Below are positions 1 to 12,853 of a stretch of DNA of 64,000 bases, piece after piece (position 1 is the stretch's first letter; each line of letters starts with the position of its first letter). The notes under the pieces are model-generated. The model did no database searches and was not told the DNA's origin. It saw nothing but the letters and a program-made list of their open reading frames with translations. Location: positions 140,444,568 through 140,508,567 of the forward strand of contig CM035167.1 in NCBI GenBank assembly GCA_020205615.1, in the 5' to 3' direction. The stretch comes from Panax quinquefolius. Taxonomy: Eukaryota > Streptophyta > Magnoliopsida > Apiales > Araliaceae. The translations under genes were made by a program, and so were the position numbers.

Positions 1-600
1 TTCATCATCGCTTATAAATGAGACTCAACTTTAATAAATATTTCACATCATCGAATCACCCCCGCATCTACTACCAAGGATATTCTTTAAGATCACGACC
101 ACAATTATTCATGCGCACTACGCCAAGAATATTTGTGTATTCATTAATGGTCATGATCATGCCAACAATCGTCCATCAATGCACTACTACCAATCGAGGA
201 TTTTTATCACATCATTTGTAACATTACTACTCATGATTACAATCAATAGTCTCTCGTCATAATCATACCAAGTCCATCTATGCACTACAGCCACAGCCAC
301 GAGATGACTTTCAAAAATATATAAATATGAGAATGATGACAATGATATAAGAATTCAATAAAACAAGTTCAAGAATTATTAACGTCCAAATTATCAACAT
401 GAAATCATCGTTTTGTAGAGTAAAATTCAAGAATGATCGTAAGAATATTTCCATGAAAAGATATCGATGAAACGCAAATATCAAGGATATTCTACTAATT
501 TCATGGAGTATAGAAGTCAAAGTTTTAACCAACCGGGTATAATAAAGAATGGAATAACAAAAGAAATCACCATGCATGCGATAGAATCATGATGCATGTG

Positions 601-960
601 TTATTCCAATGTAATAATAAATAACGGAACCAGTCGTGTGAAATTCACAATCGGCTGTGATGTTCCAACAGTAATAATAATAAAGATGGAACCAGCATCC
701 GTGTAAAACACACGATAGATATTCCAATGTATAATAAAGACGGAACCAGTCCTGTAAAACACATGCATGTGATGTTCCAACAGAATAATAAAGATTTTAA
801 CCAGTCCTGTAAAACACACGTATGTGATGTTCCAACAGAATAATAATAAAGATTTTAAACCAGTCCTGTAAAACACACGCATGTGATGATGTTCCAAATG
901 TAATAATAGAAGAATGTCACCAAGTATAGGGTAAACCACTTATACAAAGTTATTCCAATG
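601..960 (-). repeat. About 60-bp tandem array inside LTR A
   Basis: Around six degenerate units follow the pattern: gatgttccaa, an (aat) run, aagattttaaccagtcctg, then taaaacacac and a catgtg core. Similar arrays recur at 7,980-8,340 (minus), 10,780-11,180 (plus), 48,780-49,240 (plus), 55,270-55,740 (plus) and 58,780-59,270 (minus), always at the same place in family 1 LTRs. The repeat is therefore part of the LTR of this family. Confidence 0.75.
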
Positions 961-1284
961 TAATAATAAGCAATGGAATAACAACAGCTTTTTCATGAAT
1001 AAGAAAGAATAACACCCCTTACATTTGGTAGAGATTGAATACCGCAAAGAAGGTGTAGAAACAAAATACTCTTCTTCTTTCTCTTCTCTCTATACTTTCT
1101 CTCTCTATATAGCTTGAATGAATTAAATGAAAATAATGAAGCCCTAGGCCTCTATTTATAGAAGATTTCTAGCTTAAGACCGCCGTGAAAAGGCAAGTGG
1201 CTTGATCGGTTTGGACGCTCGTAATGTGAAACGACAAGTGGTTCGACGCCAGAATGTGTGAAACGACAAGTGGTTCGACGTCTG

Positions 1285-1460
1285 GTAAAGGTAATTACTA
1301 TTAACGAAGGTAAATACTATCGACGAAGGTAAATACTATTCACAAGGGTAATTACTATCGACGAAGGTAATTACTATGACGAAGGTAAATACTATTCACA
1401 AGGGTAATTACTATCGACGAAGGTAATTACTATTGACGAAGGTAAATACTATCGACGAAG
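1285..1460 (-). repeat. Minisatellite in LTR A (ggtaattactat/cgacgaa type)
   Basis: Units of about 20-22 bp alternate between ggtaattactat plus cgacgaa and ggtaaatactat plus tcacaag. The same block occurs in the partner LTR at 8,655-8,835. It lies between the spacer and the transcribed-looking part of the LTR. Copy numbers and single bases differ slightly between the two LTRs. Confidence 0.75.
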
Positions 1461-2082
1461 AGACTCTTAGATGATGACATATGAGCCCCCATAAAATAAT
1501 CAAACTTACCACAAATCATTTTTTTTCATCAACACATATTTAATCTTTCAACAATTATTAATCATTTATAACTTATCGCCTCAATTATTGATTTAATACT
1601 ATAACATATTATACGATGATACTCGTGACAATAATTGAATCAATAATATAAGAGATATGATGCAAAGAATTATCGTAGAATAATTGAAAGCATACCGAGT
1701 GACTTCACGTAAGCATCAATAATCAATACCGTGCTTACTACGCAACTACGCCAGACATCGATTTACTTTTACCACCGGTAGTTCAACAGCTTTTAATTAA
1801 CAAGAACACCTCCGCCGTTATTTTTATAAAATATTTTTGTCGCTTTCAATCCGACAATAATTCTTTTGTAGGGTCCACCAATGATTGAGCCATCAGTATT
1901 AAATATTCCCTAACAAAAAGAATATTCCTCGACCAAACGAATATTTTATAACAACTTGCATACTTTGCAAAATTTATAAATATTACCCACAACTATAACA
2001 TTATATCAAATTTATTCCATAATATTCAAAAATAATATTTATAGAAAAATTCATCTTTATTTATAAAAGTCGGGTCTTACAA

Positions 2083-2093
2083 CCTCCCTTCTT
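2083..2093 (-). promoter_or_regulatory. Polypurine tract of element A
   Basis: The plus strand reads cctcccttctt directly beside the left LTR, so the minus strand carries a purine run (AAGAAGGGAGG) just upstream of the 3' LTR. This is where plus-strand DNA synthesis of an LTR retrotransposon is primed. Elements C and F carry a near-identical tract in the same position. Confidence 0.75.
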
Positions 2094-5000
2094 ATGAAAT
2101 TTCTCCTCGAAATTAGGTACGACTGGTATGTCAAAGAGGTAAGGATACCTTGATTTCATTTCGATTCTAACTCCCAAGTCATTTCCTCAACATCGTGGTT
2201 CCTCCACAAAACTTTGACTTGAGGTATAACCTCGGAGCGTAGAATATGTTCCTTCTTATCCAAAATTTGAACAGAACCTCTTCATACGCCAAATCTTCCG
2301 CTATTTCGTCCGGCTCTAACTCAATAATATGGTTCGGTCTTTCACATATTTACGTAACATAGATATGAAAAAACGTTATGAACACGAGACATATTCAAGC
2401 AGAAAGCGAGTCTATAGGCCACGCTTCCTACTCGATCGAGGATTAAAATGGACCGATGAATCGAGGGTTAAGTTTTCCTCTCTTCCAAATCTTGTAACTC
2501 CTTTCCATGGAGCAACTCTTAATAAACACACGATCTCCTATATCGAATTCCACGCCCTTTCGATGAAGATCAAGATAACTCTTTTGTCGATTTTGTGAGG
2601 TTTTTATACGTTGTTTGGATCGTTTGAATCTTTTCCGTAGTCATACGCATTCAACTCCGGCCCCAACAACGTTGCTTTCACCCACCTCATCCCAAAGATA
2701 CCGAGAATCGACACTTTCTTCCATACAACGCTCGAATGGAGCCATGCCAATACTTGCTTGATAATCATTGTTGTAGAAAACTCCACCAATGGTAAGAACT
2801 TGTCCCAACTCCCTTGAAATCAAGGACACGAGTCTTAATAGATCTTCAAGAGTTTGAATAGTCCTCCCGATTGTCCGTCCGTCTCGAGGATGATATGTCG
2901 AGCTAAATCGTAAGTCTGTGCCTCATAGCTTTTTGCAAACTAACCCAAAATCGTGAAGTGAATCTTGGGTCTCGATCGAAAACTATGGATACCGCAGATA
3001 CCATGCGATCTTACAATCTCGCTTATGTACATACGAGCAAGACGTTCAAGTGTATAAGTTTCTCGTATCGGTAAGAAATGAGCGAGACTTGGTCAACCTA
3101 TCAACAATGACCCAAATCGCATCAATGCCTTGAGAAACCTTAGGAAGACCTAAGAACGAAATCCATGGTAATGTGCTCCCACTTCCATTCGGAATTTCAA
3201 GTGGTTGCAATGGACCTTTTGGTACTTGATGCTCCGCTTTAACTCGCTGACAAGTTAGACACCTTGAGATAAATAACGCTATCTCTCTCTTCATATTGCT
3301 CCACCAAAATGTATGATTTAATATCATGATACATTTTGGTACTCCCTGTGATGGATTGCAAATGGTGTGTTGTGTGCCTCCATCATGATATTATACTTTA
3401 AATCGTGGTCGTTAGAACACAAAGTCCGGAGTCGACTCAAGTATTCCTTCTTCATCGATTCTTGCTTCCTAAGATAAGACCTTCTTGCACTTTCTTCCTC
3501 ATAACGCATCTACTCCGTGTCCGTAGCTTGAGCAGCCTTTAACTTTATCAATTAAAGTCTGCCTTCTACTCAGATACTCGCTTATCATCACACGCGTCCC
3601 TCGAGTCTTTAATTCTATCTCCATCCTTTGCAAGTCACACAAAAAATGGGCTCATATGTTGACAATATCGCACTCGTGATTGCATATGATTTTCTACTCA
3701 ATGCGCCACCACCACGCTCGCTTTTCCAGATGGTATCGATGGTATGATCATAATCTTTCAATGCTTCAAGCCAACGTCGTTGTCGCATGTTGAGTTCCTT
3801 TTGAGTGAAGAAGAAATATTTGAGGCTTTTATGATCCGTGAAAGATCTCCACTTTCTCCCCATACAAGTAATGCCTCCAAATTTTAAGTGCAAAAGACAA
3901 CAAATGCCAACTCTAGATCATGAGTAGGATAATTCCTCTCATATTCTTTGAGTTGTCGCGAGGAATAAAGCTATTACTTTTCCATGTTGCATGAGAACAC
4001 ATCCCAACCTTTTGCTCAAGCATCATCAGAGATGACTAATCCTCCGAGCCGATGGTATTGTCGTAACAGTGCCGAATAAGTCTCCTCTCGAGTTCTTGAA
4101 AACTCTTCTCATTTCTTCGCCCAACCGAACTTTGTATCTTTCCGAGTCACCGAAGTCAATGGAATAGCGATTCGAGAAAATCCTTCCACGAATCTCCGAT
4201 AATAACCAAATAAACCGAGAAAGCTACGATTTCTATTATCGATTTAGGTTGTTCCACTTTGAATAGCTTCAATCTTTCTTTGGGTCAATGAGATATTCCA
4301 CGACTTGATACCACGTGCCCAAGGAATGCTACTTCTTCAAGCCGTAACTCGCATTTCTTCAACTTGGCATAAAGCTTATATTCACGGTTTTTGGAGTGTC
4401 ACCTCAAGTGTTTTCTCATGATCTTCACTTCGCTTTTGGAATAAATAAGGATGTCATCAATAAAGACGACCACAAAGTGATCTAAATATTCCTCAATACT
4501 CGGCTCATCATATCCATGAAGGCAAAGAGGAGCATTAGTCAATCCAAAGGACACGACTAGAATTCATAATGCCCGCATCGAGTTCCGGAAAGCCGCCTTT
4601 GAATGTCACGGCTCTAATCTTCAATCGGTGATATCCTAACGAAGATCAATCTTTGAAAAGAATTTGGCTCTTGCAACCGTCAAACAGTCATCAATACGTG
4701 GCAATGGATACCTATTTTTGATGGTGACGTGATTCAACTCCCGATAATCAATACAAAGTCGCATACTCCCATCTTTTCTTCTTCACGAATGTAACAGAGC
4801 ACCCCAAGGAGAAGTACTAGGACGGATAAAGCCAATGTCTAACAATTCTCGCAGCTGGGTCTTTAACTCCTCGAAGTTCAATAGAGCCATTCGATATGGG
4901 GCTTTGGAAATAGGTTTTGTAACGGGTTCAAGGTCGATACAAAATTCAATTTCACGCCTGGGGTAGGCCAGAAGTTCTTCTGGGAATACGTCAGAAATTT

Positions 5001-5640
5001 ATTAACAATAGGAATATCGCTTAAAACCGATTTATTTTTATTTAAATCAGATACGAGCTAAGAAAGCTTGACATCCATTTTTCAATAAACGAATAGCTTT
5101 TATGGCTTGAGATGACCGTGATTGATTTTAATGGTTTGGTCGTTTGAATTCGCATAATAGGTTGATTAGGAATATGAAAGCTAACAACCTTACGAAAACA
5201 ATCAATTTTGCATGATAAGTAGTTAACCAATCAATCCCTAGTAATCACGCCAAATGCAAGTATTTTTAATGAAATAAGATCGACAGTGTAATGTGAGGGT
5301 ACCGATTTGAACCAAACAAGACTTATAAACAAAGGATGTAATGAAGGTTTCTCCCAACGAGTTTTCCACAGATAAGTCAAAGTCTAATTTCTCCTGAGTC
5401 AAATTTAATCGATGAGCGCAAGTAGAGAAATAAAAGAATGGGTAGAACCCCAGATCAAATAAAGTATGACTTCATTAGAGTTTATGATAAGCTTACCCGT
5501 GATGACCTCATTCGATTCTCTTGCTTTTGGGAGGTCACAACAAATGCTCTCCTCAGCACTACCGGCTTTTGAATTTTCTCGGGACGGCCTTTGGTGCTTC
5601 CATCCTAGTCAATTTGTCTTCTGTGAACGACAAAATCGAG
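2094..5640 (-). pseudogene. Element A pol (protease, RT, RNase H, integrase), broken
   Basis: Read on the minus strand, the order is protease, reverse transcriptase, RNase H, integrase, which is the Ty3/gypsy order. A degenerate protease LFD.G motif lies near 5,440. The RT active site [13 protein letters not shown] lies at about 4,437-4,480. RNase H is seen as TDHKSLKY, RQRRWLE and ALSRK at 3,690-3,850. The integrase zinc finger CLTCQRVKAEH and core [13 protein letters not shown] lie at 3,080-3,290. A C-terminal IELE-type segment lies near 2,300-2,350. No frame stays open longer than about 100 codons; small indels break it everywhere. The conserved C-terminal segment suggests a chromovirus such as the Tekay/Del lineage, which is inference. 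Confidence 0.85.
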
Positions 5641-6712
5641 CTAAGTGACCTTCTTTCCACAATTATAACACGCTTGACTCGCATGACGCAGCTTTGATCG
5701 ATGTGTCCTCTCCTCCGCATTTGAAGCATATGATAGGTGGTCTTTCTCCTTCCTTAACAACGGGTGCCGGTGTTGACGCCTTTCCATCATTGTTGAATCT
5801 CCTTTTCTTGAAATGTCCATTCTTATTGTTTTGGCCTCGATTACCACCGGCGTGGTTACCATATCCGCCCGCTGATTCCTCCACGCTTGTTGTCACCGCC
5901 TCACGACTATTCTCATTGTATTATAATTTTGCTTACCGCTTCTTTTTAGTCATATTGACTCATTATCGCTACCCACTAATCGAGCCCTATTTACAACATC
6001 CTAATACAAACACGCTTTATGAGAAATAAGATGTCGACGATTCCCGCTTCAAACCTCTTAAAAACATTCGCGCATTCTTTCTTCATTATCCACCAAGTGG
6101 GGACGAACCGTGATAACTCCGCAAATTTTGCCTCGTATCATGCGACCTGGCCATATTGTTTTGTTCCAACTTGATAAACTCCACCTCCTTCATGTGGCTA
6201 ATACTTTCGAAAGTATTTGTCGCTGAATGCCTCCCTGAACTTCTCCCAAGATATCTTCAAGATAAATTTGGTCGAGTACGCTTTTACCGATTCCCACCAA
6301 GAATCCGCCTCTCGCAAAGAACATAAAGGCGTGAAGGGAACCTTTTGCTCTCCTGAGCATCCCAAGACATCAAATATCTTGTAATGCTTTATCCATGCTT
6401 CCGCCAAGTGGTTTTGCTCTCCTTAAACTCCGGTGGTCCCAGCTCCTTAAATTGTTTAATGCGGTGACCGCCGAGAGTTTTCCGTGTTTCCACCTACGCT
6501 TTTGGATGTGAGTCGCCTCTCATCATTGTCAGATAAATCGATAAAGCCTCCGAACATTTGATCATTCGTCATTTGGTCAAGTTTTGTTGTTTGCATGAGG
6601 ATTGTCATTCCCTCGATGCATTATTATCCTCGATTATCGATATGTGGTGAATCAACAATCGCTCAAGGCCTCCATCGCTATTCTCAACATTCTCGATGTC
6701 ATTTTCAGACAT
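5641..6712 (-). pseudogene. Element A gag (capsid and zinc knuckle), broken
   Basis: The likely start codon is at 6,712-6,710 (MSENDIENVENS), close downstream of the primer site. The capsid core is visible at 6,198-6,407, with AEAWIKHYKIFDVLGC, QKVPF and a WW pair typical of plant Ty3/gypsy gag. A zinc-knuckle region follows at 5,641-5,896 with CFKCGGED and CYNCGKK in two different frames. Gag would coat the RNA genome in virus-like particles. Several frameshifts make this copy non-functional as written, although some may be consensus errors. Confidence 0.8.
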
Positions 6713-6870
6713 CGCCACAAAACAAAAGGTTAATCGACATGTAACAAATTATCCCTATCTTCCCACCAACCAATAAAATATCACATAAACTTAGTAGGTC
6801 ATACTAGCGAAGGTATTCCCTGCCTCTCCCTCCTAGTACTATTCTCACATCTTAGCCAGGATCATATCCC

Positions 6871-6884
6871 TAAGCTCGATACCA
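6871..6884 (-). promoter_or_regulatory. Primer-binding site of element A (tRNA-iMet type)
   Basis: The minus strand reads TGGTATCGAGCTTA three bases inside the right LTR. The usual plant site complementary to initiator tRNA-Met is TGGTATCAGAGC, so the A of CAG is missing here. Its position fixes the right LTR as the 5' LTR and the element as minus-strand. Confidence 0.75.
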
Positions 6885-6887
6885 ACC

Positions 6888-9434
6888 GCGACGCCCCAAA
6901 ATTAGGTATACATCACCCATCTTGGGTCGACACTTACATGGTATGTAATTTAAATACAACTTATTAACATAACTGCTGTACAATAATACGACATAAACCG
7001 TGAGTTTAAATACAAATATCTTCTACTAGATATTATACAAACTCAAAAAAAAAGTCCTCATTATGCTTATTATCACACTATTTATCACTGCTTCCCCGAC
7101 TGAGGACTACTAATGCTATCTTCAGACCATCACTGCTTCCCTCTGTCCTCAAATTTATATTATCATTTCCTCAAGAGAACAAAGAAAAGAAAGGGTGAGC
7201 TCAACTAGCCCAAGAAGAAATATTATGACTAAGATAATGCGTAATAAATTATCAATAGTCTTCAATAATGTTAAACCGATAAAATACAATAGACAACCGC
7301 TTTAATCTGCAATGAATATACGTAATCCATTTAAAAGAGTCAAGTAGAAAATAAAGTCTACTATCTTTTAGGTTTTAAAAGGTTTTTCATCATTTGCTTA
7401 TACCGAGACTCACTTTTAATAAATATTTCACATCATCGAATCACCCCGCACTACTACCAAGGATATTCTTTAAGATCACGACCACAATTATTCATGCACT
7501 ACGCCAAGAATATTTGTGTATTCATTAATGGTCATGATCATGCCAACAATCGTCCATCAATGCACTACTACCAATCGAGGATTTTTATCACATCATTTGT
7601 AATATTACTACGCCATGATTACAATAATCATCTCTCGTCATAATCATACCAAGTCCATCTACGCACTGTGCCACGTATGACTTTCAAAAAATATAAACAT
7701 GAGAATGATGACAATGATATAAGAATTCAATAAAACAAGTTCAAGAATTATTAACGTCCAAATTATCAACAAATTATCAACACGACATCGCTTAGAGAGT
7801 AAAATTCAAGAATGATCGTAAGAATATTTCCATGAAAAGATATCGATGAAACGCAAATATCAAGGATATTCTACTAATTTCATGGAGTATAGAAGTCAAA
7901 GTTTTAACCAACCGGGTATAATAAAGAATGGAATAACAAAAGAAATCACCATGCATGCGATAGATCATTACATGCATGTGTTATTCCAATGTAATAATAA
8001 ATAACTAACCAAAGTCGTGAAATTACACCGACAGATGTTCCAATGTAATAATAAAGATGGAACTGATCCTGTAAAAACACACGTATAGATATTCCAACAG
8101 TAATAATAAAGATTTTAACCAGTCCGGTGTAAAACACACGCATGTGATGTTCCAACAGTAATAATAAAGATTTTAACCAGTCCTGTAAAACACATGCATG
8201 TGATGTTCCAATGTAATAATAATAAAGATTTTAACCAGTCCTGTAAAAACACACGCATGTGATGTTCCAATGTAATAATAGAAGAATGTCACCAAGTATA
8301 GGGTAAACCACTTATACAAAGTTATTCCAATGTAATAATAAGCAATGGAATAACAACAGCTTCTTCATTAATAAGAAAGAATAACACCCCTTACATTTGG
8401 TAGAGATTGAATATCGCAAAGAAGGTAAGAATAAAATACTCTTCTTCTTTCTCTTATTCTCTCTATACTTTCTCTCTATAGCTCAATGAATTGTGAAAAT
8501 AATGAAGCCCTCAGCCTCTATTTATAGAAGATTTCTAGCTTAGCACCGCCGCAAGTGAAAAGCAAGTGGCTCGACGAATTGGTTTCGACGCTCAGAATGT
8601 GAAACGACAAGTGGTTCGACGCCCGAATGTGAAACGACAAGTGGTTCGACGTCTGTAAAGGTAATTACTATTAACGAAGGTAAATACTATCGACGAAAGG
8701 TAAATACTATTCACAAGGGTAATTACTATCGACGAAGGTAATTACTATCGACGAAGGTAAATACTATTCACAAGGATAATTACTATCGACGAAGGTAATT
8801 ACTATCGACGGTAAGGTAAATACTATCGACGAAGAGACTCTTAGATGATGACATATGAGCCCCCATAAAATAATCAAACTTACCACAAATCATTTTTTTC
8901 ATCAACACATATTTAATCTTTCAACAATTATTAATCATTTATAACTTGTCGCCTCAATTATTGATTTAATACTATAACATATTATACGATGATACTTGTG
9001 ACAATAATCAATCAATAATATAAGAGATATGATGCAAAGAATTATCAGAAGCAATAATCGAAAGCATAAATTTGTGACTTCTCACGTAAGATCAATAATC
9101 AATCAATACAATACTACGCAACTACGCTAGACATCGCACTTTTTACCACCGGTAGTTCAACAGCTTTAATTTGAAGACATCGCTATTTTTATAAAATATT
9201 TTGTCGCTTTCTCAATCCACTTTGTGGGGTCCAGTTAACAATTGAGCTTCATATTTAATATTCCCTAACAAAAGAATATTCCCCGACCAAACGAATATTT
9301 TATAACAACTTGCATACTTTTAAAATTTATAAATATTACCCAAACTATAACATTATATCAAATTTATTCCATAATATTCAAAAATAATATTTATAGAAAA
9401 ATTCATCTTTACTTATAAAAGATCGGGTCTTACA
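6888..9434 (-). mobile_element. Right (5') LTR of element A
   Basis: About 2.55 kb long. On the plus strand it runs from gcgacgccccaaaattagg to gggtcttaca. It matches 1-2,081 closely apart from many 1-4 base indels. It includes the 60-bp array (7,980-8,340) and the minisatellite (8,655-8,835). TATA-like and CT-rich segments near 8,440-8,525 resemble a retrotransposon promoter and leader. The outer flank is cgagtg; the partner target duplication lies outside the window. Confidence 0.85.
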
Positions 9435-10079
9435 CGAGTGCATGGATAATTCGTGGTCGTGATACTTATCATCGGCTGTAGTGCGGTGGATGATTCGAAC
9501 AAAAATGAAATATTATTCCCCAAAGTCATCTGCGCGGCTTACGTGCATAGATGGACTTGGTAACTGTGGATTGTCTCTATAATCATGATCGTAATTGAAA
9601 ACACAATTATCCTCGTCCCGTAAAGGTATTTTATAACTTAAGTCTCGGCATACTTTCTTTGCCCAGTAAAATTTATAAATATTACCCAATGTTTTCAACT
9701 ATAACACCTTATATCAAATTTATTCCATAATATTCAAAAGATAATATTTTATAGAAAAAGTTTCATTTTTCTTTTTGGTGAATAGTTAAATATAAAAGTT
9801 TAAAGTTAAGGTCATATTTAAAATTTTTCAAAGTAGATAAGTTTATAAAATAATTTTAAGCACTATTCACGGTTACTATTCACCTAAAATTACTATTCAC
9901 TCTAGTATTCGGGACACTTTTTGTGCTCTGAGTTACTATTCACGAGTTACTATTCACTCAGTTACTATTCAATCAAATTACTATTCACTCTAAGATTGTT
10001 CACTCGAGTATTCGGGACACTTTTTGTGTCGTAGTACTATTCACGAAAGTTACTATTCATGAGTTACTATTCAATTCAA
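9435..10079. mobile_element. Retrotransposon remnants, including (gttactattcac) repeats
   Basis: Bases 9,435-9,690 resemble the 235-bp array unit of element B (cttacgtgcatagatggacttgg, attgaaaacacaattatc). Bases 9,664-9,775 resemble the end of a minus-strand LTR (compare 9,330-9,415). Bases 9,870-10,080 contain about eight irregular copies of ttactattcac with two copies of gtattcgggacactttttgtg. No coding potential is seen. Confidence 0.6.
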
Positions 10080-12243
10080 CAAAATATTTTATGAAAATAA
10101 TGACTTTTAGGTTTTACCGTTAAAACCGCTGAACTACTCTTTGTAGTAAAAAGTACAAGAATATATGCTGCGTTGTTGCATAAAGAAGTAGCACACTCAG
10201 TATTGATTATCGATATTTATGTAAGAAGTTGGTCACTGACTCAATTATTGGTCGATTAATAATATGAATTATTATAATGATAATGACGCTTTTGTTTTAT
10301 TCAGATTATTAACGTAATAAAATGTAAACATCTTTTATATAAAAATGTAATACTTTATTAAAGTTATTCTATAAATGGAATATATTATATTTTATTATGC
10401 ATAAAGGTTGCATAAAGGTTTTGCATAGTATTGTTGCATAGTGTTTTGCATAGTAAAATGTTTTATATAAATAGAATATATTTTATTTTATTTAAAAGAT
10501 TTTGCTTTTAAATATGGCAATCACGATTAAAGTAAATCAATCTGGACCGCTCATGGATTAGTTACTATGCATTCCATTTTCCTATAAATAAAGCTTTCAT
10601 TCCTTCATTATTTTCTTACTTAATTCATCAAACTCTGTAGAGAGAAAACTATAGAGAGAAGAAGAAAAGTATTATGCTACTTCACTTTTCCAATATTCAT
10701 TTTCTAAGGTAAGGGATATTATTTGTTTTACCCGTAAGTGGTGTTATTCTTTCTTATTCATGAAGAGAACTTTTTGTTATTCCATTCTTTATTATTCGTT
10801 GAATAACTCGATACGTGCCAGATACCCTATACTTGGTGAAATCCTTCATTATTCCATTCTTTATTATTCTGTTTGAATAACTCAGATATGCTGGCAGATA
10901 CCCTATACATAATCCGAGATCGTGGTTTACCCTATACTTGGTGACATTCTTCTATTATTCTCATTGAACATCCTCGTCTCGTGTGTTTTACACCCACTCG
11001 GTTCCGTCTTTATTATTCTCGCTGAACATCCTCGTCAAGTGTTTTACACCGACCGGTTCCGCTTTTTATCATTCTCATTGAATATCCTATCCGTGTGTTT
11101 TACACCTGATCCGGTTCCATCTTTATTATTCTCGTTGAACATCCCGCTTCGGTGAATTTCACCGACCGTTCCGTTATTATTATTCTGTTGAATAACTGCC
11201 TATGTAAGCACCGCATGCACGGTGATTTCTTTGTTATTCCATTCTTTATTATACCCAAATGGTTAAAACTTTGACTTCTATACTCCATGAAATTAGTAGA
11301 ATATTCTCGATATTTCATGCGTTCATCCAAAGATCTTTCATGGAAATATTCTACCGATCATTCTTGAATTTTACTCAAAATAAAGATTATGTTGACAATT
11401 TGGACGTTAATAATTCCCGAATAAATTAATCCGTGAACTTGTTTTATTGAATTATTATGTCATCGCCATCATCCTCATGTTATATTATGTTATCTTCGCT
11501 TACGTGCATAGATGAACTTAGTATGATTATGACCGAGGATCATTCAGATAATCATGGCTTGTTATAAATGATGTGATAAAAGTCCTCATGTATTCGTAAT
11601 GTTTGCGATGGATAGTTTTTGGTATGATTATGACCAGGGGTGATTCTTTAGATAGTCATGACCATTGATAATTTGATGAAAATCCTCGACCGTGGTACGT
11701 GGATGATTAGATATTATGGCTTATTCATTAAACCGAGTCTTAGTGATAAAATTGATGAAAACCTTTTTAAAACCTAAAAGATAGTAGATTTTATTTTCTA
11801 CTCGACTTTTTTAATGGATCAGATATTCACGTCATAGCTTAAACCGGTTGTCTATTGTATTTTATCGCTTAACATTGTTGAAGACTATTGATAATTTATT
11901 CGCGCATTATCTTAGTTATAATATTTCATCGGGCTAGTTGAGCTCACCCTTTCTTTCACCGTTTTCTTCGTAAAATGAGAATATAGCCGGGACGAGCCTG
12001 GGAACCGGAGTAATGGTCCGTAGGATAACATTAGTAGTCCTCACTATTCGTGAAATAGTGTGATAATAATTGTAATGAGGACTCTTTTGAGTTTGATAAT
12101 ATCTAGTAGATAATATTTGTATTCAAACTCACAGCTTTATGTCGTATTGCATACCTACGCTTATATTAAGAAGTTGTATTTAAATTCGTACTACGACGTG
12201 GCGACCCAAGACGGGTGACGATACCTAATTTTGGGGCGCCACA
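10080..12243 (+). mobile_element. Plus-strand family 1 LTR (H), left boundary unclear
   Basis: It aligns with the B LTRs from about 48,110 and 54,600 onward: the leader with tttcctataaata, the 60-bp array at 10,780-11,180, the ctagttgagctcaccc segment, and the end gggtgacgatacctaattttggggcgccaca. The canonical TGTGAGACC start is not visible. Neighbouring array-like sequence at 9,435-9,690 suggests this is the 3' LTR of a plus-strand element whose body lies left of, or was split by, element A. Confidence 0.75.
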
Positions 12244-12853
12244 CCAGAATGTGAAACACCAAGTGGTTTGACTTCGTAATGTGAAACACCAAGTGGTTCG
12301 ACGTCTGTAAAAGTAATTACTATCAAGTAAAGAGACTCTTAGATGATGACATACGGGCCCCATAGAATAACCAAATTTACCACAATCGCCTCATAATAGA
12401 CTTTTTATATACATCAAGGATCGAATAAATATTACCACAAATTATTTTATTTTTAATCAACACATATTTAATCTTTCAACAATTATTAATCATTAATATT
12501 ATAACTTGTCGTCTCAATTATTGATTTAATAATATAACATATTATATGATGATAATCGTGACAATAATTGAATCAATAATATAAGAGATATGATGCAAAG
12601 AATTATCGTAGTAATAATTGAGTATAACCGAGTGACTTCTCACGAAGCATCAATAATCAATACCGCCAATGTGCTACTACGCAACCACGCCAGACATCAG
12701 ACTTTTTACTACCGAAAGTAGTTCAACAGCTTTAACTCGGTAGAAACTTCCGCCGCTATTTTTATAAAAATATTTTGTCGTTTTCAATCCGACAATAATT
12801 CCGTCATGGGTCCACCAATGATTGTACCGTCATTTGATATTCCCTATAAAAAG
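12244..12853 (-). mobile_element. Family 1 LTR fragment, minus orientation
   Basis: It matches 1,245-1,920 and 8,590-9,260 (gaatgtgaaacaccaagtgg, tcttagatgatgacat, ttcaacaattattaatcat, gtagttcaacagcttt). LTR H ends exactly where this fragment starts, so H probably sits inside an older LTR. The fragment stops abruptly at 12,853 where another LTR begins. Confidence 0.7.

Larger units (their letters stand above)
1..2081 (-). mobile_element. Left (3') LTR of Ty3/gypsy element A, cut by window start
   Basis: This stretch aligns along its length with 7,385-9,434, so the two are the LTRs of one element read right to left. It ends cggGTCTTACA at 2,081, the reverse complement of a TGTAAGACC LTR start, and is followed directly by a polypurine tract on the minus strand. 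The first roughly 500 bases of the LTR lie outside the window. It contains two internal tandem arrays, listed separately. Short spurious ORFs come from these arrays and are not genes. Confidence 0.85.
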
